From Aved-18 sp964606665 (GTDB taxonomy: Bacteria; Cyanobacteriota; Vampirovibrionia; Obscuribacterales; Obscuribacteraceae): 64,000 nt of DNA. The position numbers and the translations under genes are program-made. The stretch's first letter is position 1. Each line of letters opens with the position of its first letter. Below the pieces are notes generated by a model. It made no database searches. It had not been told where the DNA came from and was given only the letters and a program-made list of their open reading frames with translations. The stretch spans positions 1-64,000 of the forward strand of contig CAZSHS010000006.1 of NCBI GenBank assembly GCA_964606665.1. Reading direction: 5' to 3'. Below, piece by piece: positions 37,365-46,700 of the stretch.

Positions 37365-37583
37365 GAAACTCTCACAAAGCCCCAACCGGGACGTCACCCT
37401 TGATTACTTAAACTTTAAGCAAAAGTTTGCAATTGTTCAATATAAATTCTTCCAATATAAAAACATCTGATTCTTCGTAATTACCTCATTGCAATTACCT
37501 AACAATTCAAGAGAAAACAGGTTTCCAAATGGAGAACATGATATAAGAATTGAATCCCTCTCCTCATCCCAGGAGTTTTTAAA

Positions 37584-38591
37584 TTGGAATTCCAGCAAAT
37601 ATTCAATACAGCTACGCTTACGACCTTCGCCATCTGGTTTGTAGTCTTTTGGTACTACCACGGAACGGGCATTACCCTGGGATACCATCGACTACTGACT
37701 CACAAGTCGCTTAAGCTGCCAAAATGGCTTACTTATTTAATTTGCTCCGGTGGTTATTTCTGCCTAATGGGCGGACCTATTAATTGGGTCGGGACTCATA
37801 GACTGCACCACCAGAAATCCGACATGGATGGCGATCCGCATAGCCCCGTACATGGTTTTAAACATGCTCTCTATGAGTGGATGTTCACTATGGGCGAAAA
37901 GCAAACCGATGAAGAAATCGAGCGTCAAGTTCCAGATTTGTTGCAAGACAAATTCTTAGTGAGCCTTGGTGTTCACCACGAGCCGAAACAAGCTCAACGC
38001 TGTCTCATTCTTTCAATCTTATTTAGAGTGCTGATTTTAGTTACTCTTGGTTGGATCCCATTACTGGCTAATCTTGCTGCTACTTTCATGGTCTTTTGGA
38101 GCCCACAATTGGTGAACTCTGTTTGCCATATGAAAAATCACGGCTACAGATTATTCGAAACACGTGATGAAAGTCGCAATGTCTGGTGGGTTGGTATCAT
38201 GGCTTGTGGAGAAGGTTGGCACAACAATCACCACGCTGTTCCACGCTCGGCTCAACATGGCATGGCTTGGTGGGAATTTGACGTGACCTGGTTGACTATT
38301 CTTTTCTTGGAGAAAATTGGTCTTGCTAAAGATGTGGTCAAACCGCAAAGTCTAGAGATCGAACAAAAGAGATTGCAGCGCGCATATGATATTGTTTCCG
38401 CTCGCAAATCTACTGCTCCAGTATCTAAAGCAGCGATCAAATTGGCTGCCTCCAAAGCATCTGCCAAGGAAGTAGATAATTTCGATTATCCAGACGACTA
38501 TGCTGACATGGCTAAAGTAGAAACTGAAGTGGAAGCAAAGGTTGAAGCTGAAGTTGAAAAGCCAGAGTTAGTCGGCGCTTTTAACAAGTAA
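37584..38591 (+). CDS. Acyl-lipid/acyl-CoA desaturase (delta-9 type)
   Basis: 335 aa. It introduces a double bond into acyl chains in the membrane, using a di-iron centre. All three histidine boxes are present: HRLLTH, HRLHH and HNNHH. Hydrophobic pairs flank them as in DesC-type enzymes. The start is a TTG at 37584 with AGGAG 8 nt upstream; no ATG fits the homology. The last 70 residues are extra: Lys/Ala/Ser-rich, then VE-repeat text (VETEVEAKVEAEVEKPE), probably disordered. A terminator follows at 38615. Confidence 0.94.
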   Translation: MEFQQIFNTATLTTFAIWFVVFWYYHGTGITLGYHRLLTHKSLKLPKWLTYLICSGGYFCLMGGPINWVGTHRLHHQKSDMDGDPHSPVHGFKHALYEWMFTMGEKQTDEEIERQVPDLLQDKFLVSLGVHHEPKQAQRCLILSILFRVLILVTLGWIPLLANLAATFMVFWSPQLVNSVCHMKNHGYRLFETRDESRNVWWVGIMACGEGWHNNHHAVPRSAQHGMAWWEFDVTWLTILFLEKIGLAKDVVKPQSLEIEQKRLQRAYDIVSARKSTAPVSKAAIKLAASKASAKEVDNFDYPDDYADMAKVETEVEAKVEAEVEKPELVGAFNK

Positions 38592-38614
38592 GAAGCGTTC
38601 GATATTTAAATTGA

Positions 38615-38643
38615 AGGGCATGTCGCAAGACCTGTCCTTTTTA
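38615..38643 (+). terminator. Rho-independent terminator after the desaturase
   Basis: AGGGCATGTC and GACCTGTCCT pair over ten positions, with one mismatch and one G-T pair, around a GCAA tetraloop, followed by TTTTT. It lies 24 bp after the desaturase stop and before the convergent VapC gene. Confidence 0.75.
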
Positions 38644-38666
38644 TTTGTGATACCACTACTAGTAAA

Positions 38667-39056
38667 TCATTTACACAAGCGGATCGTTGCACCATAACTT
38701 GTAAGTGTAGAATCAGCTGTTAGTAAAATAATTCCTTCAATCAGGGATTGTGCAATTAGCATGCGGTCAAACGGATCTTTATGAATCGGTGGCAAAATAT
38801 CAATCGTTACTGCATGTTCACTGCTCAACAGAAGTTCAGTGTATCCGTTGTCCAACAATCCGCGACGTAATAGTCTTGGTTCAACCTGAAAATCTTTGCG
38901 TCCCAAACTGTTCTTGATGCTAATTTTCCATAGGCTTGCCGCGCTGAAATAAAATTCGTTTTCTAAATCTTCTAATAATTTGCGAGCCGACTTTGGTAGT
39001 TTGTCTGGTTGTCCTGCTGCCCAAAGCAACAGGTGAGTATCAAGTAAGAATTTCAT
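38667..39056 (-). CDS. VapC-like PIN-domain toxin with altered active site
   Basis: 129 aa, PIN domain of the Sll0205-like VapC group. The N-terminal LLDTHLLLWAAG carries the first Asp, and KDPFDRMLIAQSL plus TADSTL carry the C-terminal acids. The second conserved acid, normally Glu in SLWEIxIK, is Lys here (SLWKISIKNSLG, codon AAA instead of GAA). PIN RNases need the acidic cluster for magnesium, so the toxin may be weak or inactive. It overlaps the antitoxin gene by 4 nt, the normal arrangement for these modules. Confidence 0.88.
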   Translation of the reverse strand: MKFLLDTHLLLWAAGQPDKLPKSARKLLEDLENEFYFSAASLWKISIKNSLGRKDFQVEPRLLRRGLLDNGYTELLLSSEHAVTIDILPPIHKDPFDRMLIAQSLIEGIILLTADSTLTSYGATIRLCK

Positions 39057-39298
39057 TTCTGCTTTTCGCCGCTCATAAGTTTTTCAATATAGACAGCACC
39101 CATTTGATCGAAATCATCAGGCACCTTTATTTCATTGAGCATGAAACCAAGTCGCTTTGGGGAATTCGGCGCGTTAACTGCAGTTACTTTTACTAGAGGT
39201 TTGCCCGCTTTTGCTATGAGGAAAGACTCGCCTTTAGAAGCTTTTTCTATAAGACGTGACAAATGAGTTTTTGCTTCGTGGATATTGAAAGTGTTCAT
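39053..39298 (-). CDS. Phd/YefM-type antitoxin
   Basis: 81 aa from the ATG at 39298; upstream in-frame sequence overlaps MmsA and is not homologous. MNTFNIHEAKTHLSRLIEKA and KGESFLIAKAGKPLVKVTAV are the typical Phd/YefM DNA-binding dimer segment. The C-terminal half (about 52-81) should wrap the VapC toxin. Such antitoxins usually autoregulate the pair by binding their own promoter. It is followed by vapC with a 4-nt overlap. Confidence 0.9.
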   Translation of the reverse strand: MNTFNIHEAKTHLSRLIEKASKGESFLIAKAGKPLVKVTAVNAPNSPKRLGFMLNEIKVPDDFDQMGAVYIEKLMSGEKQK

Positions 39299-39386
39299 GT
39301 GGAATTCAATTAAACTAAGTCGTGTTAGTTTAGTTTGCCACGTTCCTCGGGAAAATAGTTGCCAGGAGGGGTTTCTGAGAACCAGC

Positions 39387-40922
39387 CTAAGATTTGCGAG
39401 GCTTCCAGACTGGATCTTGGAATTTCTCGGCCAGGCTGCCACCACCAAACCAGCGAGTCATGGTCATCTTTTGCTGTGTATAGAACTGAATGCCCTCTTT
39501 GCCCTGGATGTGCAAATCGCCATAGAAAGAATTGTTCCAGCCAGTGAAGGGGAACCATGCCATAGAAGCGGGAACGCCAACGTTGATTCCAATCATTCCA
39601 GCATTGAATCTGTGTTTGAATTCACGCGCAGCCTTGCCGCTTTCGGTGAATATCACGGCTCCATTGCCGTAAGGGCATTGAGCACCAATATTGATGGCAT
39701 CTTCAATTGTTTTAGCTCGGACCACAGACAATACTGGTCCGAAGATTTCGTCCTGAACCACTGACATAGAGGGTCTTGCACGGTCGATGATTGTGGGTCC
39801 TAAGAAAAATCCGTTTGGTGCGTCTTGAACTTTTAGATCGCGTCCATCAAGAAGCACTTCTGCTCCCTCAGATTTTCCTTTTTCTACCATGCTTTTCACT
39901 TTAGATAAATGCTCGGATGTGATGAGCGGTCCCATGTCGGGATGCTTATCTTCGACGTCTGTGCGACCGACTTTCATTTTAGATGCTGTTGCCACCAATT
40001 TTTCCATGAGAACATCTGCTGCTTCGCCCACAGGAATTGCAAGTGAGCCTGCCATGCAACGCTCTCCGGCACAACCGAATGCTGATGCATTAAGTGCTTG
40101 AGCAGTGTGATCCATGTCTGCATCAGGCATGATGATGATGTGATTTTTAGCACCGCCGGCTGCTTGAACACGCTTGCCGTGTTTGGCACCTTGCTCATAA
40201 ATATATTTGGCGATAGTGGTCGAGCCAACAAATGAAATGGCTTTGATATCTGGATGTTCGAGCAATGCGTTGACGCAATCTTTGCCACCATGGACGATAT
40301 TAAGCACGCCTGCTGGTGCGCCTGCTTTTTCTAGCAATTCTGCAATCATCATGCTCGACAACGGCACTCGTTCTGATGGTTTGAGCACGAATGTATTGCC
40401 ACATGTAATAGCAATTGGATACATCCACAATGGCACCATTGCTGGGAAATTGAATGGTGCAATACCGGCGCAAACACCAAGGGGGTGACGGATAGTTTCG
40501 CAATCTACATTGGTTGCGATGTTGGCCATTGAATCGCCGAAAAATAAACTAGGAATACCACATGCAAACTCAACTACTTCAATTGCTCTTTGCACCGAGG
40601 CTCTAGCCTCTGGCAGAGTTTTGCCATGTTCGCGAGTAACACATTTAGCTAATTCTTCGTAGCTTGCTTCAAGCAAATTTTTGAAGCGAAACATAACGCG
40701 AGCACGCTCGACTATCGGTACTTCTTTCCACTCGACAAAAGCTTTAGATGCCGCTTGAACAGCTTTGTCCACATCTTGCATGCCGCCCATCGGGGTGCGA
40801 GCTATAACTTCGCCGCTTGATGGGTTGTACACGTCAATGAATTCTTTGGCCGAAGATTCAATCCACTTGCCTCCAACCAGAAGTTTGCACATAGTTGTGG
40901 TGCTGCTTTTTGTTGTGGTCAT
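39387..40922 (-). CDS. mmsA: Methylmalonate-semialdehyde dehydrogenase (CoA-acylating)
   Basis: 511 aa. It converts methylmalonate or malonate semialdehyde to propionyl-CoA or acetyl-CoA with NAD and CoA (valine, inositol and beta-alanine breakdown). It has the full aldehyde-dehydrogenase fold, with NFPAMVPLWMYPIAITCGNT typical of MmsA and the catalytic cysteine in GCAGERCMA. The last 70 residues (INVGVPASMAWFPFTGWNNS and following) also match. The enzyme stands alone: no mmsB, iol or valine genes adjoin it. Relatives (DddC) act at the end of one DMSP breakdown route. Confidence 0.94.
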   Translation of the reverse strand: MTTTKSSTTTMCKLLVGGKWIESSAKEFIDVYNPSSGEVIARTPMGGMQDVDKAVQAASKAFVEWKEVPIVERARVMFRFKNLLEASYEELAKCVTREHGKTLPEARASVQRAIEVVEFACGIPSLFFGDSMANIATNVDCETIRHPLGVCAGIAPFNFPAMVPLWMYPIAITCGNTFVLKPSERVPLSSMMIAELLEKAGAPAGVLNIVHGGKDCVNALLEHPDIKAISFVGSTTIAKYIYEQGAKHGKRVQAAGGAKNHIIIMPDADMDHTAQALNASAFGCAGERCMAGSLAIPVGEAADVLMEKLVATASKMKVGRTDVEDKHPDMGPLITSEHLSKVKSMVEKGKSEGAEVLLDGRDLKVQDAPNGFFLGPTIIDRARPSMSVVQDEIFGPVLSVVRAKTIEDAINIGAQCPYGNGAVIFTESGKAAREFKHRFNAGMIGINVGVPASMAWFPFTGWNNSFYGDLHIQGKEGIQFYTQQKMTMTRWFGGGSLAEKFQDPVWKPRKS

Positions 40923-41028
40923 GACTGTACTCCAGATGATGGGACGAGGCGAATCAGGGATATATTGGCTAAATATATTACCTGATAAGAAGGTATCAGC
41001 CAGAATTATGCTTGAAAATAAGCGTTTC

Positions 41029-41691
41029 TTAAGCTTGATTGAGAACCAAATTCAACTCGTTGGGACCTAGATATTTCCATTCTCCAGGAGCCAAATTCAA
41101 ATTGCGCAATAACAATTTGCCAATAGCCACTCTTACCAGACGCAAAGTCGGATAGCCGATTGCAGCAGTCATTTTTCTCACTTGTCTGTTTTTTCCTTCA
41201 GTCATTGTGATGCTGACCCAGGCGGTGGGAATGTTTTTGCGAAATCGAATTGGTGCATGGTCAGGTCGTGGTGGCAAATTAGGTTCGCTTGTAAGTAGTT
41301 TTGCCTGCACTTGTTTAAAGGAATCCTGTTCAATTTTTTTCAAATCTGCTTCTTCTGGAATGCGCTCAACTTGAGAAAAATAAGTGCGAGTGTGAGCGTT
41401 TCTTGGATGCAATAAAATATCATTCAAGTCGCCATCATCGCTCAGAAGTAGAAGCCCTTCTGAATCAGTATCTAAGCGACCCAGCGGGTAGACGCGCGGT
41501 GGAAAGTTAAATGCGGCAAGCGTTTCTTTTTGAGGTGCGTTTAGTTTGGCGCCCTCAGTTGGTTTTGGCTGACCAAACTGACACAATACGCCGTAAGGCT
41601 TGAAAAAGGCAATGTATTTTCGATTGCCTTTTGGTCTGAAGGGCACTTTTTCACGTTTAGTGTTGTTGTTGGTCCCTATGTATGATTTCAA
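41029..41691 (-). CDS. 23S rRNA pseudouridine synthase, RluE/RsuA family
   Basis: 220 aa. The catalytic motif GRLDTDSEGLLLLSDDG contains the Asp that attacks uridine; KYIAFFKPYGVLCQF and GKNRQVRKMTAAIGYPTLRLVR are the other family blocks. There is no N-terminal S4 domain, which favours RluE-type proteins over RsuA or RluB. The start overlaps the end of the UspA gene by 35 nt; only one ATG precedes the homologous part, so it is kept. Confidence 0.92.
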   Translation of the reverse strand: MKSYIGTNNNTKREKVPFRPKGNRKYIAFFKPYGVLCQFGQPKPTEGAKLNAPQKETLAAFNFPPRVYPLGRLDTDSEGLLLLSDDGDLNDILLHPRNAHTRTYFSQVERIPEEADLKKIEQDSFKQVQAKLLTSEPNLPPRPDHAPIRFRKNIPTAWVSITMTEGKNRQVRKMTAAIGYPTLRLVRVAIGKLLLRNLNLAPGEWKYLGPNELNLVLNQA

Positions 41692-42112
41692 TTGAACAAG
41701 GAGCTCCTTTTGCGACCGATTCGGAAATGCTTCCCATCAAGAATTTGGCCATTCCTTTGCGTCCGTGGCTTCCCATTATAATAAAATCTGCGTGCCAATT
41801 CTTGGCTTTGTCCAAAATGCTGTAACGTATCGGACCCTCGACTACGTCTCCTTTGATGTTATAACCAGGCAGTCGTTCTTGCAAAAATGCGACTTTGTCA
41901 TCAATCATCGATTTAGCATCGTCAACACGCTCTGCGATTGCTTCGTACAAAACTGGCGTGTAAGTCATGTGCCAGGCTGCATAGTCGGGCACGGCGGGCT
42001 CAACTACAGACATAACTGTAAATTGTGTATCTGGCTGCCAACTGCGATTTGCGATCGATTCAAGGGCAGCTTGCGAATATTCTGAATCATCTATTGCAAT
42101 TAAGATTTTCAT
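41657..42112 (-). CDS. Universal stress protein (UspA family)
   Basis: 151 aa from the ATG at 42112, which has AGGAAGG 8 nt upstream; a GTG nine bases earlier is unlikely. MKILIAIDDSEYSQAALE is the family start, and GSHGRKGMAKFLMGSISESV is the ATP-binding motif (GxxGx9GS), so it probably binds ATP. It is co-transcribed with the pseudouridine synthase, whose start lies inside it. The exact stress role is unknown. Confidence 0.93.
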   Translation of the reverse strand: MKILIAIDDSEYSQAALESIANRSWQPDTQFTVMSVVEPAVPDYAAWHMTYTPVLYEAIAERVDDAKSMIDDKVAFLQERLPGYNIKGDVVEGPIRYSILDKAKNWHADFIIMGSHGRKGMAKFLMGSISESVAKGAPCSIEIIHRDQQQH

Positions 42113-42227
42113 TGGCACCACCTTCCTCTAATACGATATTAGCGCAAGTTCAGAATTTTGAGTGTCAAAAACCAGTGGTAGCGCATATGGTGTAAATTCG
42201 ATAACTTGATCTGAAGGAAACCTGTAG

Positions 42228-42929
42228 TTACCAGTTCACTGCAGCAGCGGCTCTATTGGCTGCGGCTTCGGCGCGATTGGCCTGGGCTCTTGCCTGGCTC
42301 ACAATAGACTGACATTCAGCAATGGAACCACCGCGACTATACGCTCTGTCAGCACATGCGCGGGCATTGTTTGCTGCGTATCGAGCTTCGTTTGCATTAG
42401 ATTGTCTGGCGCCTTTGTCTTTGCCATAACCAGCTTTAGAACAATAAAATTCGGCTTTTGAAGCCTGACTGGTGGCATTGCTCAACTCATACTTGACTGA
42501 TCCAAGAGCGCCTTGCACTCTTTGTTTGTATTCAGGTGTATTTTTGGCCTGATCCGGCAATGAATTTCCTTGGTTTATCGCTCTCAGCAATGGCAACAAT
42601 TTGCCCATAGGCGAATTGCCCATAGCGGGATTTTGCATATTAAGTTGTCCCTGCATTGGGTTCATCGGTTGTTGCATCATCTGACCAGCTCCAGGCATGC
42701 GCTGTGACATCCCTGGCGGAACGTAACAAGGTGGTGTGCCCATTTGATTTCGAATTGGCATTTGCGGTGTTGTACCGCTCACTGGAACGTTGTTCCAGTT
42801 GCTATTGCTCATCTGATCAAGCATCTGTTCCATGTTATTTTGTTGTCCAAAAGCTTGAGATGCAAAACAAATACTCAATAGCCAACTTAATGTGTTCAGT
42901 TGGCAAAATTGAGTAAAACGCTTATTCAT
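42228..42929 (-). CDS. Secreted Ala/Asn/Met-rich hypothetical protein
   Basis: 233 aa from the ATG at 42929, where a signal peptide begins (ending FASQAFGQ); the frame is open further upstream, but that part has no signal. The middle is Met/Pro/Gln-rich (PGMSQRMPGAGQMMQQPMNP). The C-terminal 100 residues form Ala/Asn-rich helices (ARYAANNARACADRAYSRGG, then ARAQANRAEAAANRAAAAVN), a repeat-like pattern seen in surface or matrix proteins. It follows the ART-like gene by 13 bp and may be co-expressed. No known family. Confidence 0.65.
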   Translation of the reverse strand: MNKRFTQFCQLNTLSWLLSICFASQAFGQQNNMEQMLDQMSNSNWNNVPVSGTTPQMPIRNQMGTPPCYVPPGMSQRMPGAGQMMQQPMNPMQGQLNMQNPAMGNSPMGKLLPLLRAINQGNSLPDQAKNTPEYKQRVQGALGSVKYELSNATSQASKAEFYCSKAGYGKDKGARQSNANEARYAANNARACADRAYSRGGSIAECQSIVSQARAQANRAEAAANRAAAAVNW

Positions 42930-42942
42930 TGTGATTAGCCGC

Positions 42943-43578
42943 TCAGGCTCTAAAGTTGCTCTGCTTAAGTTTGCGTATCTGGTCATCGCTCGATAATTCA
43001 GGCACGTTTCCGCCGCCTAAATAAACCATTACTTCTTGCTCCATCAAACCGAGCTTCTTGAGCAACCAGCCGTCCACCCGTTTTTGCTGTAATTTTTCTT
43101 TGAGATGGCGAATGCTATCGAGAAAAGTACCGTCAGCAAAGGTTTTTATCGATTCAATCGAAACGCCAAGGCGTCTGCCATGAGTACAGTGCAGTATGTC
43201 AACTATGTTGCTGCATGCAACAGGTCCCAGAACGGCAAGAGTGAGACGTTCAACTTTGCCTCCTTCAAGCTTTATGGGCTGGATGAAGTCGACTTGTACC
43301 CAGGTGCGCACATTGAATTTGACTTTCATCACAACGGGTTCAGCAGCAAGCGAATTGACGCTGCCTGGCATTTGGTCGCGAATGCAAGAAGCCCGAGCAT
43401 AAGCGTAGGCAGCTTTGGCTGATGTTGTGAAAAAACTGTGTTGATTTCGGCCTGGTTCAATCGAGCCTGTGCGATTAATTTCCCAACGCCTGTAACAGTT
43501 AGTACCGTGATAGAGATAAATCTCATTACTATCAAGGTCATAATCAAGACCAACTCGCTCAGAAGCAAATTGCTGCAA
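42943..43578 (-). CDS. Putative ADP-ribosyltransferase-fold protein (tentative)
   Basis: 211 aa. Residues about 20-62 read YLYHGTNCYRRWEINRTGSI then FFTTSAKAAYAYARA. This His-Gly-Thr, Gly-x-Ile, S-F-F-T-T and A-x-x-Y-A layout is the early core of many ART/PARP-like toxins and modifying enzymes. The late catalytic Glu cannot be placed with certainty. The given start is a TTG without a good ribosome site, just downstream of an in-frame TAG (43636-43638). An ATG at 43655 in another frame (MAQRGILETF) would join it if one base were removed near 43625-43635, so the gene may carry a frameshift or a sequencing error. Confidence 0.5.
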   Translation of the reverse strand: MQQFASERVGLDYDLDSNEIYLYHGTNCYRRWEINRTGSIEPGRNQHSFFTTSAKAAYAYARASCIRDQMPGSVNSLAAEPVVMKVKFNVRTWVQVDFIQPIKLEGGKVERLTLAVLGPVACSNIVDILHCTHGRRLGVSIESIKTFADGTFLDSIRHLKEKLQQKRVDGWLLKKLGLMEQEVMVYLGGGNVPELSSDDQIRKLKQSNFRA

Positions 43579-43776
43579 AGCCGGCGGGATTTGGTGCTCG
43601 GGAAAGTTATCCAGGGAAGTGTCCTCAGAAAGTCTCTAGGATTCCGCGTTGAGCCATAGTGTGATGGCAGGTGCTTTCCTCCATTCACCCTATGCCCCTT
43701 TCGAGTTAACTCTTAAACTCTTCCAAGATTAACTCGTTTAATAACTTAATCTCAAAAATGAGACGGGCGCTAAGTC

Positions 43777-46700
43777 CTATTCCATATATTTCTCTTTGGC
43801 GATTTCTATTGCCTGGTAAGCATCTGCAATGGCTTGCTTGATTTGAGCCAGTCCATCTTCACTCGATTGTTTCACTTGGTGGGTCCAGTCGTTGCGTTTT
43901 GCGCTCAGCTCAGATTGCAAAGTTTCAGAAAGGTCTTCCATTGTTTGGCAATAAGTTTGAATGGTTGCCTCAAGTGTCTGCTCAGACTGATTGCGCACGT
44001 CGCTTAGCATGGTGCGAGTTTTGGCACGTTCTTTGCTCAGCACCGGATCTTCTTCTGTGCGGGCATATTCTCTAACTCGAGTGCAAACCTCTTCATTTTC
44101 TTCGATCTTTTTGCGCGCTTCGCCAATTTTGATTTTGGCCATTGTGTGCATTTCTGTCAGTCTATCGTTATATGTGTCGAACAAGTTTTCGATGTCTTTT
44201 TGTTGGCTGTTACCAATTTCATCTAGCTCGACAACGCATTGCTCCACCACTCTTTCAAGAGTTTCTTTGGCTGAGCTTATGTTGCGCTCCAGTCCTTCGA
44301 TATGCGCAGAAATTGTTTGGTCCGCTTGCTCCTCGAAATTCTTCTTCATATCGGTGAGCATGGTGCGGAAAATATCTTTGTTATCGAGCAATTTGGGCAA
44401 TATTTTTTCGATGTAAGCAAGTTTGGTGCGCTGTTCGATAATAAGCTCGCAGTCTCTTACTAAATGATTGACGGTTCGCTCAAAGTCAGCGCGACCGATC
44501 AATAGTTTTTCTGAGGCACGATCCCATGAACCCTCAATTTCTTCGTTCATCGAACCTACGTTGCGCTCAAGCGAACTCAAAATGGATTGAATCTCTTGTT
44601 TTATTCTTATTTCAAAGCGCGAAAAACGTTCGTCTAATCTAGCTGAGAACTCTTCATTGGTGGACTCAAGCTGTTGCAGAGCATTTTGAGCCTGGTACTC
44701 GTCCAGACGTTTTTCGACATGCCCTTCTAATTTCTGATGGGTGAGTTCAACGGCAGTGTCCGAATCAATTTTGACTCTTTGATCTGCGCTTTTTAGAGTG
44801 GCTAAAATCTCCTGATTGAGTTGAGTGATTTCGCCTGCTGATTTGGTTGAAATGTCATCTATTTCGGTGATTGCTTGAGACGCAGTTTCTTGAATGAGCG
44901 TTTTTAACTGCTCAGCCACTCGCTCCAAATTCTTTGTCGCTTTGGCTGTCAAATTCATCGAGTTTTGTTCGCGTTGTTTTTCGAGCTTTTCTGCCTCATC
45001 TACAAATTCGGTAAGCAATTTGTTCAAGCGTTCTTTTGCTTGGTCAGACTTGCTTGAGAGTTTAGATTCTGCCTCAACAATTCGTTGATTCAACTTGGCG
45101 ATAAAACGAGTCGATTCCGAAATCATTAATTTCGGTTCGACATTATGAAGCCCAGCCGTTGAAGCTTGAGGCATCGGAGGCGCTGCCGGTGCAGGCGCGG
45201 GGTTGGCTTGTGACTGTGTCACCATCTGTGGTGTCAGTGTGGGTACGCTCGTTGAAGATACCGTTCCAGTTGGCGCGGCTAATGCTGCCAGACGCGAAGG
45301 AATAGGTGTTGATGTTGAGGTCGGCTTGGGAGGCGGGGTTACAATAGGTGTGCGTTCTGGCTCTTGCTCAAATTGAGGCTCAGGTTCAGGTTCTATCTTT
45401 GCAGCGACAGGTTCTGGCTCTGGCTCCGGCTCTGGCTCTGGCTCTGGCTCTGGTGCCCTGGGTGGCGGTGGAGTAATAATGGCTTGTGGTTCTGGTATTT
45501 CAAGTTCTGAAGTTGTCGGCTCTTCATCTGTATCATCAGGCTGAAAAAGACCTGGAGGTGGCATTAGCAATGATTCTTCTTCTACTGCTTCTTCTTCTGG
45601 AGGAGCAACTTCCCAGGGCACGGCAGGTGAATCTTCATAGACGTCTTCTACTTCACCGTCTGCGTCGCTTTCAAGCTCTTCAATTTCTTTTGCAGGAGCA
45701 AATTCAACTAACTCAGCTTCTGATTCCAAAGTAGTGTCTGATGAACTCCATTCATCCTGGAAGACATCATTCGATTCTTCTTGAGCGGCATTGATAGGAG
45801 TTTGGAAGAAGTCTGGAGATTGCTCAGGCTCTTGAACTAGTTTTTCTAATGCAAATTCATTGGCGATGTTGCTGAAATCTGGAACCGACATTTCCATCGA
45901 AGTTAACTCAAGTGGAGTTTCGATTTCAATATTGAAATTAGGTTCGATTAGAGGTGCAGGTGCTTGCTCAGCCGGCACTTGATTCAATGCAGCGTTTGAG
46001 TCTGATGATTGAGCGAATATTTCTTGAGCGGAAGCTGCTGGCGAGCTGGCCGGTTTAGATACTCTAAAAACCTCACTGTCGGCTGTAAGCATTTCTTTCA
46101 AATTAGTCGGCGGCTTGAGTGGATCTTTGACTGGTTCTGCTTCTTCAGGTAGAGCATCTTGACCAACCGCTCCGGTCAAACGACTCAAAAGGCTTGCTGA
46201 CTCAGTTTTTTCTTGCGGTTGCACAACCTCTTGCATTGAATCGAAATTAGAATCGCTATTTGTTTCAGGCAGGTCCTCGCCCACAACGGGATCCCACTCT
46301 TGGCTTGGAGAACTCTCGGGTTCAGCTATTTCTTGATGTTGCGGTGTTGCAATTGCAGTACTGGCTTCGGGGTTAGTTTCAAGCGAACCTCGGGCTCCTG
46401 TGTCTGCAAAAATCGATTCAGAATATTCAGGTCCTGGTTCTTCAGCTACTTGTAATTCCACAGGAGTTTGTTGGTTTTCGCTGTCTTCTGCTCCGGCTCC
46501 AGCTAAACCTTGCTCGTAGTCGCTAATGAATTGAGCCGAAAAATCTTCTTTGGGTCCAGATGCAGGTGTGTCACCGTTTTGCGATTTAGCGCTTGTGCTT
46601 CTTGCTAATGCAAACAATGAGCGAGCGTGCGAGTTCATTTCCTGGACATCATGAGTGGTCAAATACCACGACGGCAGCGAGGGAATTTCGCTTTCGGTTT

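Noticed and set aside
45410..45451. Short tandem repeat considered as a CRISPR or mobile repeat
   Set aside because: The units are 6 bp, lie in frame and encode a Pro-Glu run; there are no spacers.
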